A stretch of DNA of 64,000 nt, taken from positions 372,001 to 436,000 of the forward strand of contig NC_022049.1 of the NCBI RefSeq assembly GCF_000444995.1, in the 5' to 3' direction. Shown in pieces: positions 19,262-28,924 of this stretch (position 1 is the first letter of the stretch; every line of letters begins with the position of its first letter). The notes below the pieces were generated by a model. The model saw only the letters and a program-made list of their open reading frames with translations. It had not been told where the DNA came from and searched no databases. This DNA is from Paracoccus aminophilus JCM 7686 (GTDB lineage Bacteria > Pseudomonadota > Alphaproteobacteria > Rhodobacterales > Rhodobacteraceae). The position numbers were made by a program, and so were the translations under genes.

Positions 19262-20947
19262 TTAGAAGGTCTGACCGGCCGAGATCGCGACTTGTTCAGC
19301 GATCGGGCCAAGAGCCAGCACGGGCAGGAAGGTCAGCGCGCCGACGATCAGGATCGTCGCGATGAGAAGAAGGATGAAGACGCGGCCATGGGTGGGGAAA
19401 GTCCCCGCCGTTTCCGGCGCGCGCGTTTTGGCGGCCATGCCCCCGGCAATCGCCAGAACCGGCACGATATAGCCCCAGCGCCCGATCAGCATCGCAAGGC
19501 CGATCATGGTATTGTGCCAGACCGTATTCGCGCCAAAGCCCGCAAAGGCCGAACCATTGTTGGCCGTGCCCGAGGTATAGGCATAGACCAGCTCGGTCAG
19601 CGCATGGGGGCCTGCATCCTGCACGGCGGTTTGCGCATTCCCGGTCAGGATCGAGAGCGCCGAGAGGATCAGAACGCCCGTCGGCATGACGAGCAGGCTC
19701 AAGGCGGCAAGCTTCATCTCGCGCGCCTCGATCTTCTTGCCCAGCCATTCCGGCGTGCGCCCGACCATCAGCCCGGCGATAAAGACCGTCAGCACGATAT
19801 AGAGCACCATGCCGTAGAACCCGGCTCCAACGCCGCCATAGATGATCTCGCCCAGAAGCATGTTGAAAAGCGGGATCATGCCGCCAAGCGCCATCAGGCT
19901 GTCATGCATCGCATTGACTGCCCCGCAAGAGGCCACCGTCGTCGCCACCGTGAAAAGCACCGTCTGCGCAAGGCCGAAGCGGGTTTCCTTGCCCTCCATC
20001 GAGACGCCCGGCTCGGTAATCCCGGCATAAAGCGGGTTGCCATGGGCTTCGAAGAAATAGGCGGCAAGCAGAACCGCGACGAAGAGCAGGCTCATCGCGA
20101 GATAGATCGCGATCCCTTGGCGCCTGTCCCCGGCCATGCGCCCGAAGAAGAAGGGGAAGGCCGCCGGAATGCACAGGATCGCGTAGATCTGCACGAGGTT
20201 GGTCAGCGCAGTCGCGTTCTCATAGGGATGCGCGGCGTTCACGCCAAAGAAGCCACCGCCATTGGTGCCAAGCATCTTGATCGCGTCCTGGCTTGCGACC
20301 GGGCCTTGAGAAATGATCTGCCGCGCGCCCTCAAGCGTCGTCGCGGTGACATGTCCCAGCAGGTTCTGCGGTTGGCCCTGCCAGATCAGCACCAGCGTGA
20401 TCAGCACCGCGCCGGGCAGCAGCAGATAGAGCGTGGCCCGGGTCAGATCGACCCAGAAGTTGCCGAGATCCTGCACCGAGCGCCCGACCAGCCCGCGCAC
20501 CACCGCGACCGCGACCGCAATCCCGCTCGCGGCGGAAACGAAGTTCTGGACGGTGAGGCCGAACATCTGGCTGAAATTGCTCAGCGCGGTTTCGCCGCTG
20601 TAGCTTTGCCAGTTGGTGTTGGTCATAAAGCTGACGGCAGTGTTGAAGGCCTGCGAGGCCTCCATCGCGCCGACGCCCTGCGGGTTGAAGGGCAACCAGC
20701 CCTGAAGCCGCAAGACCAGGTAAAGCAGCGCAAAGCCCGCTGCGTTGAATGCCAAAAGGCTCATGGCAAAGCTGGTCCAGCGTTGCCCCCGTCCCGAGAC
20801 CCCGGCCAGTTGCAGCAAACGCCGCTCTACCGGGTTGAACAGCATGAAACGGCCGGTAAAGACGCGTTCCATATAGGCGCCAAGGCCGAGGCCGACCACC
20901 GTCAGCCCGGCCAGAAACAGCGCGAAAAAGATCAGATCACCCGTCAT
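19262..20947 (-). CDS. kdpA: Potassium-transporting ATPase, potassium-binding subunit KdpA
   Basis: The 561-residue polytopic protein (about ten membrane helices) contains the four pseudo-repeated selectivity-filter loops of the superfamily of K transporters (for example [23 protein letters not shown] and GSAFAGFG). It forms the ion path of the Kdp pump. The start is set at MTGDLIFF, directly after kdpF and with a GAGG Shine-Dalgarno 8 nt before it. Confidence 0.97.
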   Translation of the reverse strand: MTGDLIFFALFLAGLTVVGLGLGAYMERVFTGRFMLFNPVERRLLQLAGVSGRGQRWTSFAMSLLAFNAAGFALLYLVLRLQGWLPFNPQGVGAMEASQAFNTAVSFMTNTNWQSYSGETALSNFSQMFGLTVQNFVSAASGIAVAVAVVRGLVGRSVQDLGNFWVDLTRATLYLLLPGAVLITLVLIWQGQPQNLLGHVTATTLEGARQIISQGPVASQDAIKMLGTNGGGFFGVNAAHPYENATALTNLVQIYAILCIPAAFPFFFGRMAGDRRQGIAIYLAMSLLFVAVLLAAYFFEAHGNPLYAGITEPGVSMEGKETRFGLAQTVLFTVATTVASCGAVNAMHDSLMALGGMIPLFNMLLGEIIYGGVGAGFYGMVLYIVLTVFIAGLMVGRTPEWLGKKIEAREMKLAALSLLVMPTGVLILSALSILTGNAQTAVQDAGPHALTELVYAYTSGTANNGSAFAGFGANTVWHNTMIGLAMLIGRWGYIVPVLAIAGGMAAKTRAPETAGTFPTHGRVFILLLIATILIVGALTFLPVLALGPIAEQVAISAGQTF

Positions 20948-20948
20948 G

Positions 20949-21038
20949 TCAGAACCTCTCGGGCGCCAGCAGCGCAACGAGGAAATAGACGAGAAGGACA
21001 AGGATCAGCGCCCCGCCCAGAACATATTCCAGCGTCAT
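20949..21038 (-). CDS. kdpF: KdpF small membrane subunit
   Basis: This 29-residue peptide (starts MTLEYVLGG, ends LLAPERF) is one transmembrane helix ending in the P-E-R-F motif typical of KdpF. It is preceded by a strong Shine-Dalgarno (GAGGGG). Its stop is one nucleotide from the kdpA ATG. KdpF stabilises the KdpABC complex. Confidence 0.9.
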   Translation of the reverse strand: MTLEYVLGGALILVLLVYFLVALLAPERF

Positions 21039-21047
21039 GACAGCCCC

Positions 21048-21134
21048 TCACAACCGATCCGCCGCCCGGACCGCCAAGGCGGTCAGAGCGAAGACCAAAA
21101 GGCCTCCGGCGAGGAAAAGAATATCGGAAAGCAC
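21048..21134 (-). CDS. 28-residue membrane peptide at the head of the kdp operon
   Basis: From a GTG start with Shine-Dalgarno GGGAGAA 4 nt upstream, the frame encodes a 28-residue hydrophobic helix (starts MLSDILFLAGG, ends AVRAADRL). Its stop is 9 nt before the kdpF start. Size, single helix and position suggest an additional Kdp accessory peptide or a leader. Its sequence is not a duplicate of KdpF, as it lacks the P-E-R-F end. A longer frame reaching further upstream has no support. Confidence 0.6.
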   Translation of the reverse strand: MLSDILFLAGGLLVFALTALAVRAADRL

Positions 21135-21324
21135 GGCTTTCTCCCTAGATATTTCAGAAGGAAAGGATGCGCCCAAGCCGCATAAAGGCGCGATGCGGAT
21201 TTCAGCGAAAGCCATAAAGCCAGCGTAAAGTTTGCGATGAGATCGCCGCAGCCTGACCACTGGGCGATCGCCCCATGCACTGTGCGGTGATTTGGTGATA
21301 AGGGCGGAGTTGCCATTGGCTGTG

Positions 21325-21530
21325 CCACTGGTTCGAGCAATCACTGGCGACGGCCCGGAACGCGTCAGCTCACCCCTGATGGTTTGGGCCGAGACGCAGG
21401 GCATGGCCCTCTGCCACATCCAACCCGGAAAGCTACAGCAGAACCATCTCGGCCCCTGCATCTTTCAAGCCATTGAGACGGCGCAGAAAATCGCAATCAA
21501 CTGACTATGGACTTCCAATAACAGCCGCGC
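21325..21530 (+). pseudogene. Remnant of an IS3-family OrfB
   Basis: Translated blocks GPERVSSPLMVWAETQG, CHIQPGKLQQN and IFQAIETAQKIAI align by eye with the matching region of the intact OrfB at 11821-12648 ([41 protein letters not shown]). Both ends and a block in the middle are missing, so it is an old fragment of a related element lying just upstream of the kdp operon. Confidence 0.75.
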
Positions 21531-21638
21531 CTGCGCGCAGTCTGTCGCCATTGGATCGAGATCACTGGGCGCCAATTGACAAGGCCCCACATCTGCGAGG
21601 CCTTGCCGTATCTCTTATCGGTGGAGAGAGCGCTTCGA

Positions 21639-22796
21639 TCAGGCGTCGGCCAACAGGGGGCGTTGTTTGACGACGTGACGGACCGCGAGTTTACGGGCCA
21701 AGCGCCCTGGCGCCAGCGGACGGACCGGAACGGGGCCATCCGACATCGCGGCCAACTCGGGGAAGAGCGCCAGAATCTCGTCACGTGCTGCGGGGCCTAC
21801 CGATTTCAACGCCTCTGGGCCGGTGAAAAGCGACTCGGTCTCGGCCCCGTTCGAGAGGACAATCTGGTGCTTGTCGAACAGGAAATGGACATAGGTGACG
21901 CCATCTAGATCTTCGGCGATATCAATGCCTGGGATCTGCAGCAATTGCTTCGCAGCGACGAGAATTTCCTCGGCGCCGAAGGTGCGTTTTGCGATGGCCG
22001 AGCGCACCAGAATGCGGTGTTGCGGCGAGACGACCAGATCCTCTGCAGGTACATTCGTGCCCAAAGCGCCTGCCTTGATGCGGATCGGACGCAACTCGGG
22101 CGATGCTGCCAACTCTTCCGCCGAAACCTTATTCAAACCAACCCAACGCAGCTCTTGCAGGCCCTCGTCGCGGGTCATGACCAGATCCCCGACGGCGAGC
22201 GTTTCAACAGCCACCGGTCCCCAGACAGATTCGATCATCGTGCCCGCCGCAAAGCAGGCGATTTGCGTCGTTCCGACAATGGTGGAATCGTGATAGATCA
22301 GACCGTCGCCGGTGCCGTTGTTGGAGATCAGACTGTCGACCCGGATGCCCTGAATGATGTTCAGGTCGTCCAGCAAGGTGCGGGAGCCCACAACCCCGCC
22401 GTTAACTTCCTTGGAGGGATAGAGATAGGCATCACCATTGTCCATCTGGATCATATGGATATTGCCCGTCTTCGTTCCAATATTGCCTAGCGCATCCTTA
22501 TAAGTGACGGTGATCCTGACAACGATCACGGAATCGATGCGGACAATATGCCCTGTCGTGCTGTTCTTCGGATCAGTAATATAATCCTGTGCGATGACCC
22601 CGGCGTTAGGGTAGTCGTTTGTCGCAAAATAATCATTGTTATCATAGTTGTGGTAAGTGATCGGCCGCACCTCAAGGCCATCATTATCCGTGAAGGTCTT
22701 ACCCGAAACAGAGTTGACCCAAGTTTGCGCATTCTCTGCAATATAATTACCCGATGCGGTTGTCGGCGTTGTATCCCACCGCGAAAAATTTCCCAT
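21639..22796 (-). CDS. Hint-domain (hedgehog/intein-like) protein
   Basis: This is a 385-residue protein. The C-terminal half is a Hint_2-type domain that starts at Cys181 (IACFAAGTMIES) and has the block-B-like VSPQHRILV motif and LAVGDLVMTRD. Such proteins are abundant in Rhodobacteraceae, where they are thought to be secreted and may self-process at the Cys. The N-terminal 175 residues are Asn/Thr/Tyr-rich, unlike the rest, and match nothing I know. There is no classical signal peptide. The codon use of the N-terminal part is markedly more AT-rich than the Hint part. It is the first gene of the accessory island. Confidence 0.8.
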   Translation of the reverse strand: MGNFSRWDTTPTTASGNYIAENAQTWVNSVSGKTFTDNDGLEVRPITYHNYDNNDYFATNDYPNAGVIAQDYITDPKNSTTGHIVRIDSVIVVRITVTYKDALGNIGTKTGNIHMIQMDNGDAYLYPSKEVNGGVVGSRTLLDDLNIIQGIRVDSLISNNGTGDGLIYHDSTIVGTTQIACFAAGTMIESVWGPVAVETLAVGDLVMTRDEGLQELRWVGLNKVSAEELAASPELRPIRIKAGALGTNVPAEDLVVSPQHRILVRSAIAKRTFGAEEILVAAKQLLQIPGIDIAEDLDGVTYVHFLFDKHQIVLSNGAETESLFTGPEALKSVGPAARDEILALFPELAAMSDGPVPVRPLAPGRLARKLAVRHVVKQRPLLADA

Positions 22797-23027
22797 ATAC
22801 AGAAGTTTTGCACCTGTCGGAGGAAGTCCACCAGTGGTCGCGGCGACTTTGATTATCTCTCAGCTGTTTGAAGAATGGCAGGATTTCCCTGAATTAATAT
22901 TCGCGATAGTCTTGAGCATATGTAGTATAATCACTGATACTAAATTGAATAATGAAATGAAGTGCTAGATCGACAAGAGAGCTTTTCCTGGACTACGGTG
23001 TTTAGTTGATCCGACTGTCGGTGTGCC

Positions 23028-23580
23028 CGTCGTCAGAACATTTGGCGCCGATCGGGGTCTCGACGTCGTCGGGCGGAAGGTCGTGTTCCAGCAGGATTCG
23101 GTTTTTCAGGGTCTGATGCCAGCGCTCGATCTTGCCTTGGGTCTGCGGGTGACACGGGGCGCCGCGCAGATGGCTCATTTTGTTGGCCTTGACGTGTTCG
23201 GAGAGTTCGCCTGAGACGTAACTCGGGCCGTTATCGCTGAGCAGCCGAGGCCTTGAGGGCGAGGTTCAGCGTGTCGATAACGTCCTCGGCACGCATAGTG
23301 GTGCAGAGTTTCCACGCGATGATGTCGTGCGAGAAGTCACCGAGGACCTCGACAGGTCCATCCAACCCCAACCGATGATTTTGAATTAGGTAAAATCGGT
23401 TTGCCTTGCGGACAAATCAGCGATGCTGTCGTCACCGCGCAGGCGTTCAAGTACGATGCGGATCTAGTCCTCGGCCAAGAACTGGCCCCGCGTCTGCCGC
23501 CGGATGCCCTTCAGCACCCGCCCGGCGGGGCCTTCGCGAGAGCGATCCATGTCGCGCTCCATACGTTCATAACCACTGGC
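23028..23580 (-). pseudogene. Deleted IS3-family element remnant (left flank of DUF4123 module 1)
   Basis: On the minus strand, 23570-23410 encodes an OrfA start (for example IRIVLERLRGDDSIADL) with an in-frame stop. The sequence then jumps to the C-terminal half of OrfB (IIAWKLCTTMRAEDVIDTLNLA) with frameshifts. The outer end CGTCGTCAG...ACATTT resembles the end of the element at 26560. A large internal deletion separates the two parts. It belongs to the same element type as 26560-28080 and has the same orientation. Confidence 0.75.
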
Positions 23581-23606
23581 CCACCCGAAACTCGCCGGCT
23601 CTAGTT

Positions 23607-24182
23607 TTACCGCACGCGGATCGGCAGATCAGGCAAGTGCAGCTCACAGGGCTGGCCCTCGACCTCGATATAGGGAAACGCGGCCAGCCGCAGCAGGAAG
23701 TCGCCGCGCTCGATCTTTTGCGGATCGGTGATCGTGGTAAAGGCCGGATAGACCAGCGTCGAGGTGTAGACGTCGCCCACGGCCTCAAAACGCATCTTCA
23801 CCTTGGAGGCTTTTCCGGCATGGCGGGGGTCGATCTGCTCGGCCGAGATATCGACCCACCGGCCACCGGACTGCTTGAACAGCCGCGCGAAACCGGCAAG
23901 CGGTTTGGGTTCGGTGAAGGCAAAGCGGCGGTCTGCCGGTGGCTGGGTGTTGGTCACCATCATCACCAGCCGGTCCCGATCGAAATCGACCGGGTCTTCG
24001 TCCCGCATATGGGCAAGATCCGATTGCGGGGAATACCACAGCGCAAAGGTGACCCCGTTGCAGCGTGTCTCATAGGCCTTGGTCAGCCCCTTGATCATGG
24101 CTTTGTCTCCGGACTGGCTTTGTCCCATTGCAGGAAATGTGGTCGCAAGAAAGATCGTTAGCAGAAGGGCGAGATTCTTCAT
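23607..24182 (-). CDS. Secreted hypothetical protein, candidate immunity partner of the metallopeptidase
   Basis: With the start at MKNLALLLTIFLATTFPAMGQ (24182) the product is 191 residues with a clear signal peptide (residues 1 to about 20), so it is periplasmic. The ATG overlaps the stop of the HEYGH metallopeptidase-like gene (ATGA), making it the last cistron of a four-gene coupled operon. No family was recognised; Cys residues occur in the mature part. By analogy with effector-immunity pairs it could protect the producer's periplasm from the preceding protein. That is inference from order and export only. Confidence 0.65.
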   Translation of the reverse strand: MKNLALLLTIFLATTFPAMGQSQSGDKAMIKGLTKAYETRCNGVTFALWYSPQSDLAHMRDEDPVDFDRDRLVMMVTNTQPPADRRFAFTEPKPLAGFARLFKQSGGRWVDISAEQIDPRHAGKASKVKMRFEAVGDVYTSTLVYPAFTTITDPQKIERGDFLLRLAAFPYIEVEGQPCELHLPDLPIRVR

Positions 24183-25057
24183 AATATCTCCAAAGCCGTG
24201 ACCCTGACGCCATTCTGCGCGAAAACGGCGACGACGGCATAAGCGATCGTCAGGCAATAGCGTTCGGGCTGCGCGGTATGGTGAGACATATTCCCCATCA
24301 GCTCGCCATTCGCGCCGACCTTCTGGGTGGTCCCGTTATAGAATTCGTAAATACAGCCGTTCCGGTCCGCCGGCTCGTCGGTATATTCGTCCTTCAGCCC
24401 GATCATATGCCCGTATTCATGCGGCTCGAGCGTCTTGTCCCCGGAGGATTTCGTCGCACTGCGACTGTCGTCGATGTTGAATTTCGCCGTATAGGAGGAC
24501 GGCAGAACATAGGAGCGCCAGCTTTCCAGAGACTTGTAGTCAGGCGTGGTGACGGTCATCGGCACATTCATGAAATCGACGGCGTAATGCGGAGAGGCCT
24601 CGGTGAATGTTGCATTGAAGGTCACGGTGTAAAGACGCTCACCGCATTTGCTGTCGGTGATTTTCAACTTATAGGGGCGCGCATTCCAGGCGGCACGGAT
24701 CGAAGCCGGGATATTCGCGATTGCGGTGGTTAGATCTGCGTCGGAAAGCGCCACCGTCGAGGGATAGCGCGCGGTGTCAGCAGTCTTGTTCACCGCCTTC
24801 ATCCGCGTCGAGACATAGACCTTTTTGTCCGCCGATTGGCTGTCGATGATGATCTCGGCTTTGAAACCGGTATCGCTCTGGCCATTCTTCGTCACGCCGT
24901 CGAAGCGCAGCTGGCTGATCTTTCCACTGGGTCCGTGAATGCCGTCCTTGCGATAGACGCAATCGCAGCAAGCTGCTTTCGCCGAATTCGATTTGGAGCG
25001 CAGTTCGGTCAGCTCATCCGCGGGGAGGTCGTAGTCGGCTGTCGGATTCTTACCCAT
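24179..25057 (-). CDS. Zincin-like metallopeptidase domain protein, candidate type VI effector
   Basis: The 292-residue protein has the zinc-peptidase motif HEYGH (213-217) followed by MIGLKDEY, the HExxH...GLxDEY pattern of zincins. A Cys cluster (CCDC at 30-33) lies near the N terminus. There is no signal peptide, which fits delivery by a contractile system rather than Sec. Its start overlaps the preceding gene by 8 nt, and its stop overlaps the following secreted-protein gene. Placement downstream of a DUF4123 adaptor is typical of type VI cargo. The target, peptidoglycan or protein, is unknown. Confidence 0.7.
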   Translation of the reverse strand: MGKNPTADYDLPADELTELRSKSNSAKAACCDCVYRKDGIHGPSGKISQLRFDGVTKNGQSDTGFKAEIIIDSQSADKKVYVSTRMKAVNKTADTARYPSTVALSDADLTTAIANIPASIRAAWNARPYKLKITDSKCGERLYTVTFNATFTEASPHYAVDFMNVPMTVTTPDYKSLESWRSYVLPSSYTAKFNIDDSRSATKSSGDKTLEPHEYGHMIGLKDEYTDEPADRNGCIYEFYNGTTQKVGANGELMGNMSHHTAQPERYCLTIAYAVVAVFAQNGVRVTALEIL

Positions 25058-25784
25058 CTGAGCCCTCGCTCAACGTTAATTGCCGCTTCAGACGGTGCAG
25101 CGCATAAGCCATCACCGCAGTTTCGCCACCTTGCGCGGCTTTTTCGGGAATCCAAGGGTAGAGAGGGTCCTTCCAGAACCCGGTCCCCAGCCAATAGGCA
25201 AACGCCGTGGCAAGTGTCAGCCCTTCGCCGCCGTCAAACCCCAATCCGGCGCTCGCTGCCTGAGCTTGCTGCAGGTAGACGCTGCCTTGCGCCGAATGCA
25301 GCTCATAGCTGCGCGCGCCATGAGAGGCCGTCAAAGCGGCGAGCATCGAGGGTGCATCGTATCTTCTGGCTTCCGGCAGGATCTTGTCGCTGAAATAGGC
25401 AAGATCACGGCGGTAAAGCGCCATGTCGCGCCCGATGAAACGCTCTCCCAGAGCAATGAAACGTGACCGAAGCCGCTCGATCCGCGTGTCGGCACCATCC
25501 GGGATCGTCTCGAGTTCAGCCGTCAGGCCGAGGTAGCGTATGTCTTCGTGAAAATATGAGCCGAGAAAGCTCATCACGAACATCACATAAGCGACGTCAT
25601 TGACGAAATGCAGCTGCCATGTGTCGCAGGTCTTTACGGCGTGGCGAATGAACGCCTCGCGGTTCTTGGGTCCAAGACCACGAAACCGGGTTGGGTCCAG
25701 CCGCATCAGCATGGACTCATATGTATCGTAATTGGCCTCGAACCGGATTTCGTCGAGAGCTTCGGTTGAGATTTTCAGGCTCAT
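25050..25784 (-). CDS. Helical partner protein of the DUF4123 module
   Basis: This is a 244-residue protein starting at MSLKISTEALDEI (25784); the ATG overlaps the DUF4123 stop (ATGA). Residues about 10-90 look by eye like the helical C-terminal extension often fused to DUF4123 adaptors, seen fused in the second module at 34898. The rest, with aromatic-rich AYWLGTGFWKD, is unassigned. It is probably a cytoplasmic co-adaptor for effector loading; no catalytic motif is visible. Confidence 0.65.
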   Translation of the reverse strand: MSLKISTEALDEIRFEANYDTYESMLMRLDPTRFRGLGPKNREAFIRHAVKTCDTWQLHFVNDVAYVMFVMSFLGSYFHEDIRYLGLTAELETIPDGADTRIERLRSRFIALGERFIGRDMALYRRDLAYFSDKILPEARRYDAPSMLAALTASHGARSYELHSAQGSVYLQQAQAASAGLGFDGGEGLTLATAFAYWLGTGFWKDPLYPWIPEKAAQGGETAVMAYALHRLKRQLTLSEGSDG

Positions 25785-26479
25785 GCTGCGGCACGCGACA
25801 GTTGCCAAACACGATGGGGCGCATCCGGTTCGGGACTATGCCAGATGATACGCATATCGCCGATGAGCGCGTGGTAAAGCGCTGTGTCGCTGCTCCCGCG
25901 CCGTGCCGCGTTGAGTACCGAGCGGTCCCAGAAGCGCAGATAGAAGCCTCGCCCCTCGTTATCCTCGACGCGGGTAAACTTCCTGAAATGCCGCCACATG
26001 TCATGGAGGCTCTCGTGCGACCTGACATAGAAACCCGGCAGGCTGCCCCAGAGATGCCAATAGGCCTCGCCGCAGGTAAACAGGTTGCGGGTGAAGCTGT
26101 TATCGTCCTCTAGGCGCACGATCCACGGAGAGACGTTTTTCAGCGCGTCATAAGCACTGCCCTTGAAGAGGCAGCGATGTTCCAGCCCGCTGTCTTCCAG
26201 AAGCTCAGGCAGATGGGTGACCTTGGCGGCATCGAGAATGGCAAAGGTCTGCAATCGTGGCAGATCGGCGATTTCGACGGCCTGCGGCTCCGGTTGACCA
26301 AACAATGCATCCCAAAGCGCGTCCGGAACCGTTTTCTTTGGCGATATCCCCAATTGCGCATCGAGCGGCGCGACATTGGCGATGGCCTTGGCGCAGAGGC
26401 CCGGCACAGCCGCAGGCTCGGCGATGGCCTCGGTGACAGGAAAATCCATCCAGGGATCATCGCGATAGATATCCTGCAC
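25781..26479 (-). CDS. DUF4123-domain protein (type VI effector adaptor/chaperone), module 1
   Basis: The 232-residue product has a DUF4123 domain (about 75-220). Recognisable landmarks are LQTFAILDAA, PWIVRLED, the LHDMWRHFRKF helix and YLRFWDRSVL. DUF4123 proteins load effectors onto VgrG tips in type VI secretion. The start is GTG (MQDIYRDDPW). It is the first cistron of a four-gene chain whose members overlap by 4-8 nt. No VgrG, Hcp or sheath gene is present in this window, so the partner must lie elsewhere or be lost. Confidence 0.85.
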   Translation of the reverse strand: MQDIYRDDPWMDFPVTEAIAEPAAVPGLCAKAIANVAPLDAQLGISPKKTVPDALWDALFGQPEPQAVEIADLPRLQTFAILDAAKVTHLPELLEDSGLEHRCLFKGSAYDALKNVSPWIVRLEDDNSFTRNLFTCGEAYWHLWGSLPGFYVRSHESLHDMWRHFRKFTRVEDNEGRGFYLRFWDRSVLNAARRGSSDTALYHALIGDMRIIWHSPEPDAPHRVWQLSRAAA

Positions 26480-26559
26480 GATCGAAACTCTTTTTACTCA
26501 ATACGCAGATCTATAGTGCATATATGGCCGCGACCCTGCAAGCCGTGCCTCTATCTATC

Positions 26560-28080
26560 CGTCGTCAGGACATTTTGCGCAGCTCGGGGTGTAAATTAGC
26601 GGAGAGCGTGCCTCGTCTTGGGGTTGATGTGCTGCGGCGAGCTTGCGGTGCTGCAAGCGGCGATATTCGATGGTCTGCCGTTTGATCCTTTCGCGCTGTT
26701 TGACGATGGCCGGTGCCCTGCCGAAGGAGGCATCGGCAGGCATCACGTTGGCCTAGCTCTCGTGGTAACGCTGGTGGTTGTCGTGCTCGACGAAGGCCTC
26801 GATCTGGACTTCGAGGTCGCCGGGCAGGAAGTTGTTCTCCAACAGGATGCGGTTCTTCAGGGTCTGATGCCAGCGCGCGATCTTGCTCTGGGTTTGGGGG
26901 TGGCACGGCGCGCCGCGCACATGGCTCATCTTGTTGGCCTCGATGTATGCGGCCAGATCGCCTGCGATATAGCTGGGCCATTGTCCGATAGCAGCCTGGG
27001 CTTGTGCAGCACCGTGGCGCTGTCGCAACCCGAGGCGGCGGGTGCGAGGTCCAGCGTGTTGGTCACGTCCTCGGCCCGCATGCTGGTGCACAGCTTCCAG
27101 GCGATGATGTCGCGCGAGAAGTCGTCAAGCACCGTCGACAGATACATCCAGCCCCACCCGATGATCTTGAAGGAGGTGAACCGAAGGTCCGCGCGTAGCA
27201 GCGAATTCGGTCTGCCACATCTCGTTCGGCCGCGTGGTCTTGGTATGGAACTGTTCGCTCGACCATTGTCCTCGGACCAATGGCGGACAAGGCCTCGCCC
27301 TTGATCATCGCATAGGCCGGGCTCGTGACGAGGTCATGCGCCTTGAGCAACCGGTAGGCCGTGGCTTCCGACACGAAGTAGTGTTTTTCGTCGGTGAAGC
27401 GGACGGCCAGTTCGCGCGGGCTGAGGTCGGTCGCCTCCAACGCCATCTCGACGATCTGGTCCTGGATATCCTTGCCGATGCGGTTCCAGACCCGGCTCGG
27501 CGCCGAAGGTTTGTCCGCCAGCGTTTCCGGCCCGCCTTCGAGGGAACGATCATCCCAACGCTAGAAGGTTCGGCGGACAATGCCGATTTGGTCCAGCGTA
27601 AGCTTGGCTGGCAGGTGCGACGGCTCGACGATCCGGATGATCTCGAGCTTCTCGGATGCAGGATACCTCATTCGTCGTCGCCCCCATTCGCGATCATGCT
27701 TTTTTAAGCAAGCGGTTTCCAGCGTCAGGTCTGCCACACATTCCTTCAGGGCGCGGGCCTTCAGGGCACGGGCTTCGCGGCGCAAGTCCTGGACCTCACC
27801 AGTGGTCGCGGCACGGGCGGTGTCACCGGCGAGCCGGCGTTGCCCGCTTCCATGAACTCCTTGGACCAGGTGTAGTACAGGCTCTGCGCGATCCCTTCTT
27901 TACGGTACAGCTCGGCGATGCTGTCGTCGCCGCGCAGGCCTTCCAGTACGATGCGGATCTTGTCGTCGGCCGAGAAGTGGCGACGCGTCTCCCGACGGAT
28001 GTCTTTCACAGCCCGCTCCGCAGGGGGCTTCACCGACGATTTTGTATTGAAGGATTTGGGCTTCATCTTCGCTCCTGCGT
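26560..28080 (-). pseudogene. IS3-family element with frameshifted OrfA/OrfB (right flank of module 1)
   Basis: OrfA begins at 28066 (MKPKSFNTK..., with IRIVLEGLRGDDSIAELYR). OrfB is in pieces: 27672 (MRYPASEKLEIIRIVE), 27446 (MALEATDLSPRELAVRFTDEK), 27147 (MYLSTVLDDFSRDIIAWKL) and 27091 to 26560 (SHVRGAPCHPQTQSKIARW). Several frameshifts separate them, so the transposase is inactive. The left end CGTCGTCAGGACATTT matches the end of the 23028 remnant. It is a nearly full-length but decayed copy. Confidence 0.8.
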
Positions 28081-28385
28081 CACTACGACGAAGCCCAAAA
28101 CATCCTTAAATCACAACCTCAAATCCGTGCCATAGGCGCCGACGGGGGGTAGGCTGAACCAATGAGTTCATATATCACCTTGTTGTGGACTCCCAGCAGC
28201 GGACGCTCCATTATAAGCGATAACGGTATATCTGCTGGTTAAGAATTGATAACGGCTGCCTGAGGACCGATCGCGACCCGAATGCAACGGGGAGAATCCA
28301 CCTATGAACGCAAGCGCATGACGCTTACCAATAATAGAAAAGTACGATATACGATAGAGTCAATCTTCACTCTCGGAGAACGCAA

Positions 28386-28919
28386 TTGAGAAAAACAAAA
28401 CCTCTGCTCATTGCAATTACGACTTGCCTCCTGTCAACAGTTTCGGTGGCTGCCAATGAGTTGCCGCTCGTATTAAAGTTTGAGATGACCGACCCGTGCG
28501 CATCTATTGAAAAGGGCGACGATTACACGAAGTACGAATACCAAGTGTATGATTCCGGCAATAATAAAGTTTCCCTATTTAGTCAAATAGTACAGAAAGG
28601 AGGCGAGCAAGAGGTGCGGTATGCCCTTCTGGACTGCAAGTCAGCGACCGCGACAATCATATCAATGCCTGGCGCCATGGAAAATCTATACAACTTGGTA
28701 ATATCCATAAATTCGACATCTCCGAACCTGAGCCCGAAATCCCTTTATAGGAAGTCCGGCTCCTACAAGGAAGCTAATTTCTCTTTCGGGCGCGTGAAGC
28801 TTGAGCAGCCATCGCGTTCCGACTGCGCATGTGCGTCGACTTACCCTGAGGTATGGTATAAAGCTTTTTTTCCATCTTTCGTATACACGCCAACCCAAAT
28901 CGGGCCTCCAGAAAATTAA
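28386..28919 (+). CDS. Secreted hypothetical protein, AT-rich
   Basis: From a TTG start with GGAGAA 6 nt upstream, the product is 177 residues with a signal peptide (residues 1 to about 23, KPLLIAITTCLLSTVSVAA). The mature part has four Cys residues that could form disulphides. No family was recognised. Base composition is clearly more AT-rich than the flanking core genes, a sign of recent acquisition. It shares a bidirectional hairpin with the convergent RTX metallopeptidase gene. Confidence 0.65.
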   Translation: MRKTKPLLIAITTCLLSTVSVAANELPLVLKFEMTDPCASIEKGDDYTKYEYQVYDSGNNKVSLFSQIVQKGGEQEVRYALLDCKSATATIISMPGAMENLYNLVISINSTSPNLSPKSLYRKSGSYKEANFSFGRVKLEQPSRSDCACASTYPEVWYKAFFPSFVYTPTQIGPPEN

Positions 28920-28924
28920 TTAAA

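Noticed and set aside
17419..21040. Long plus-strand frames over kdpA and kdpB
   Set aside because: Antisense to well-identified Kdp subunits; composition is that of a shadow frame.
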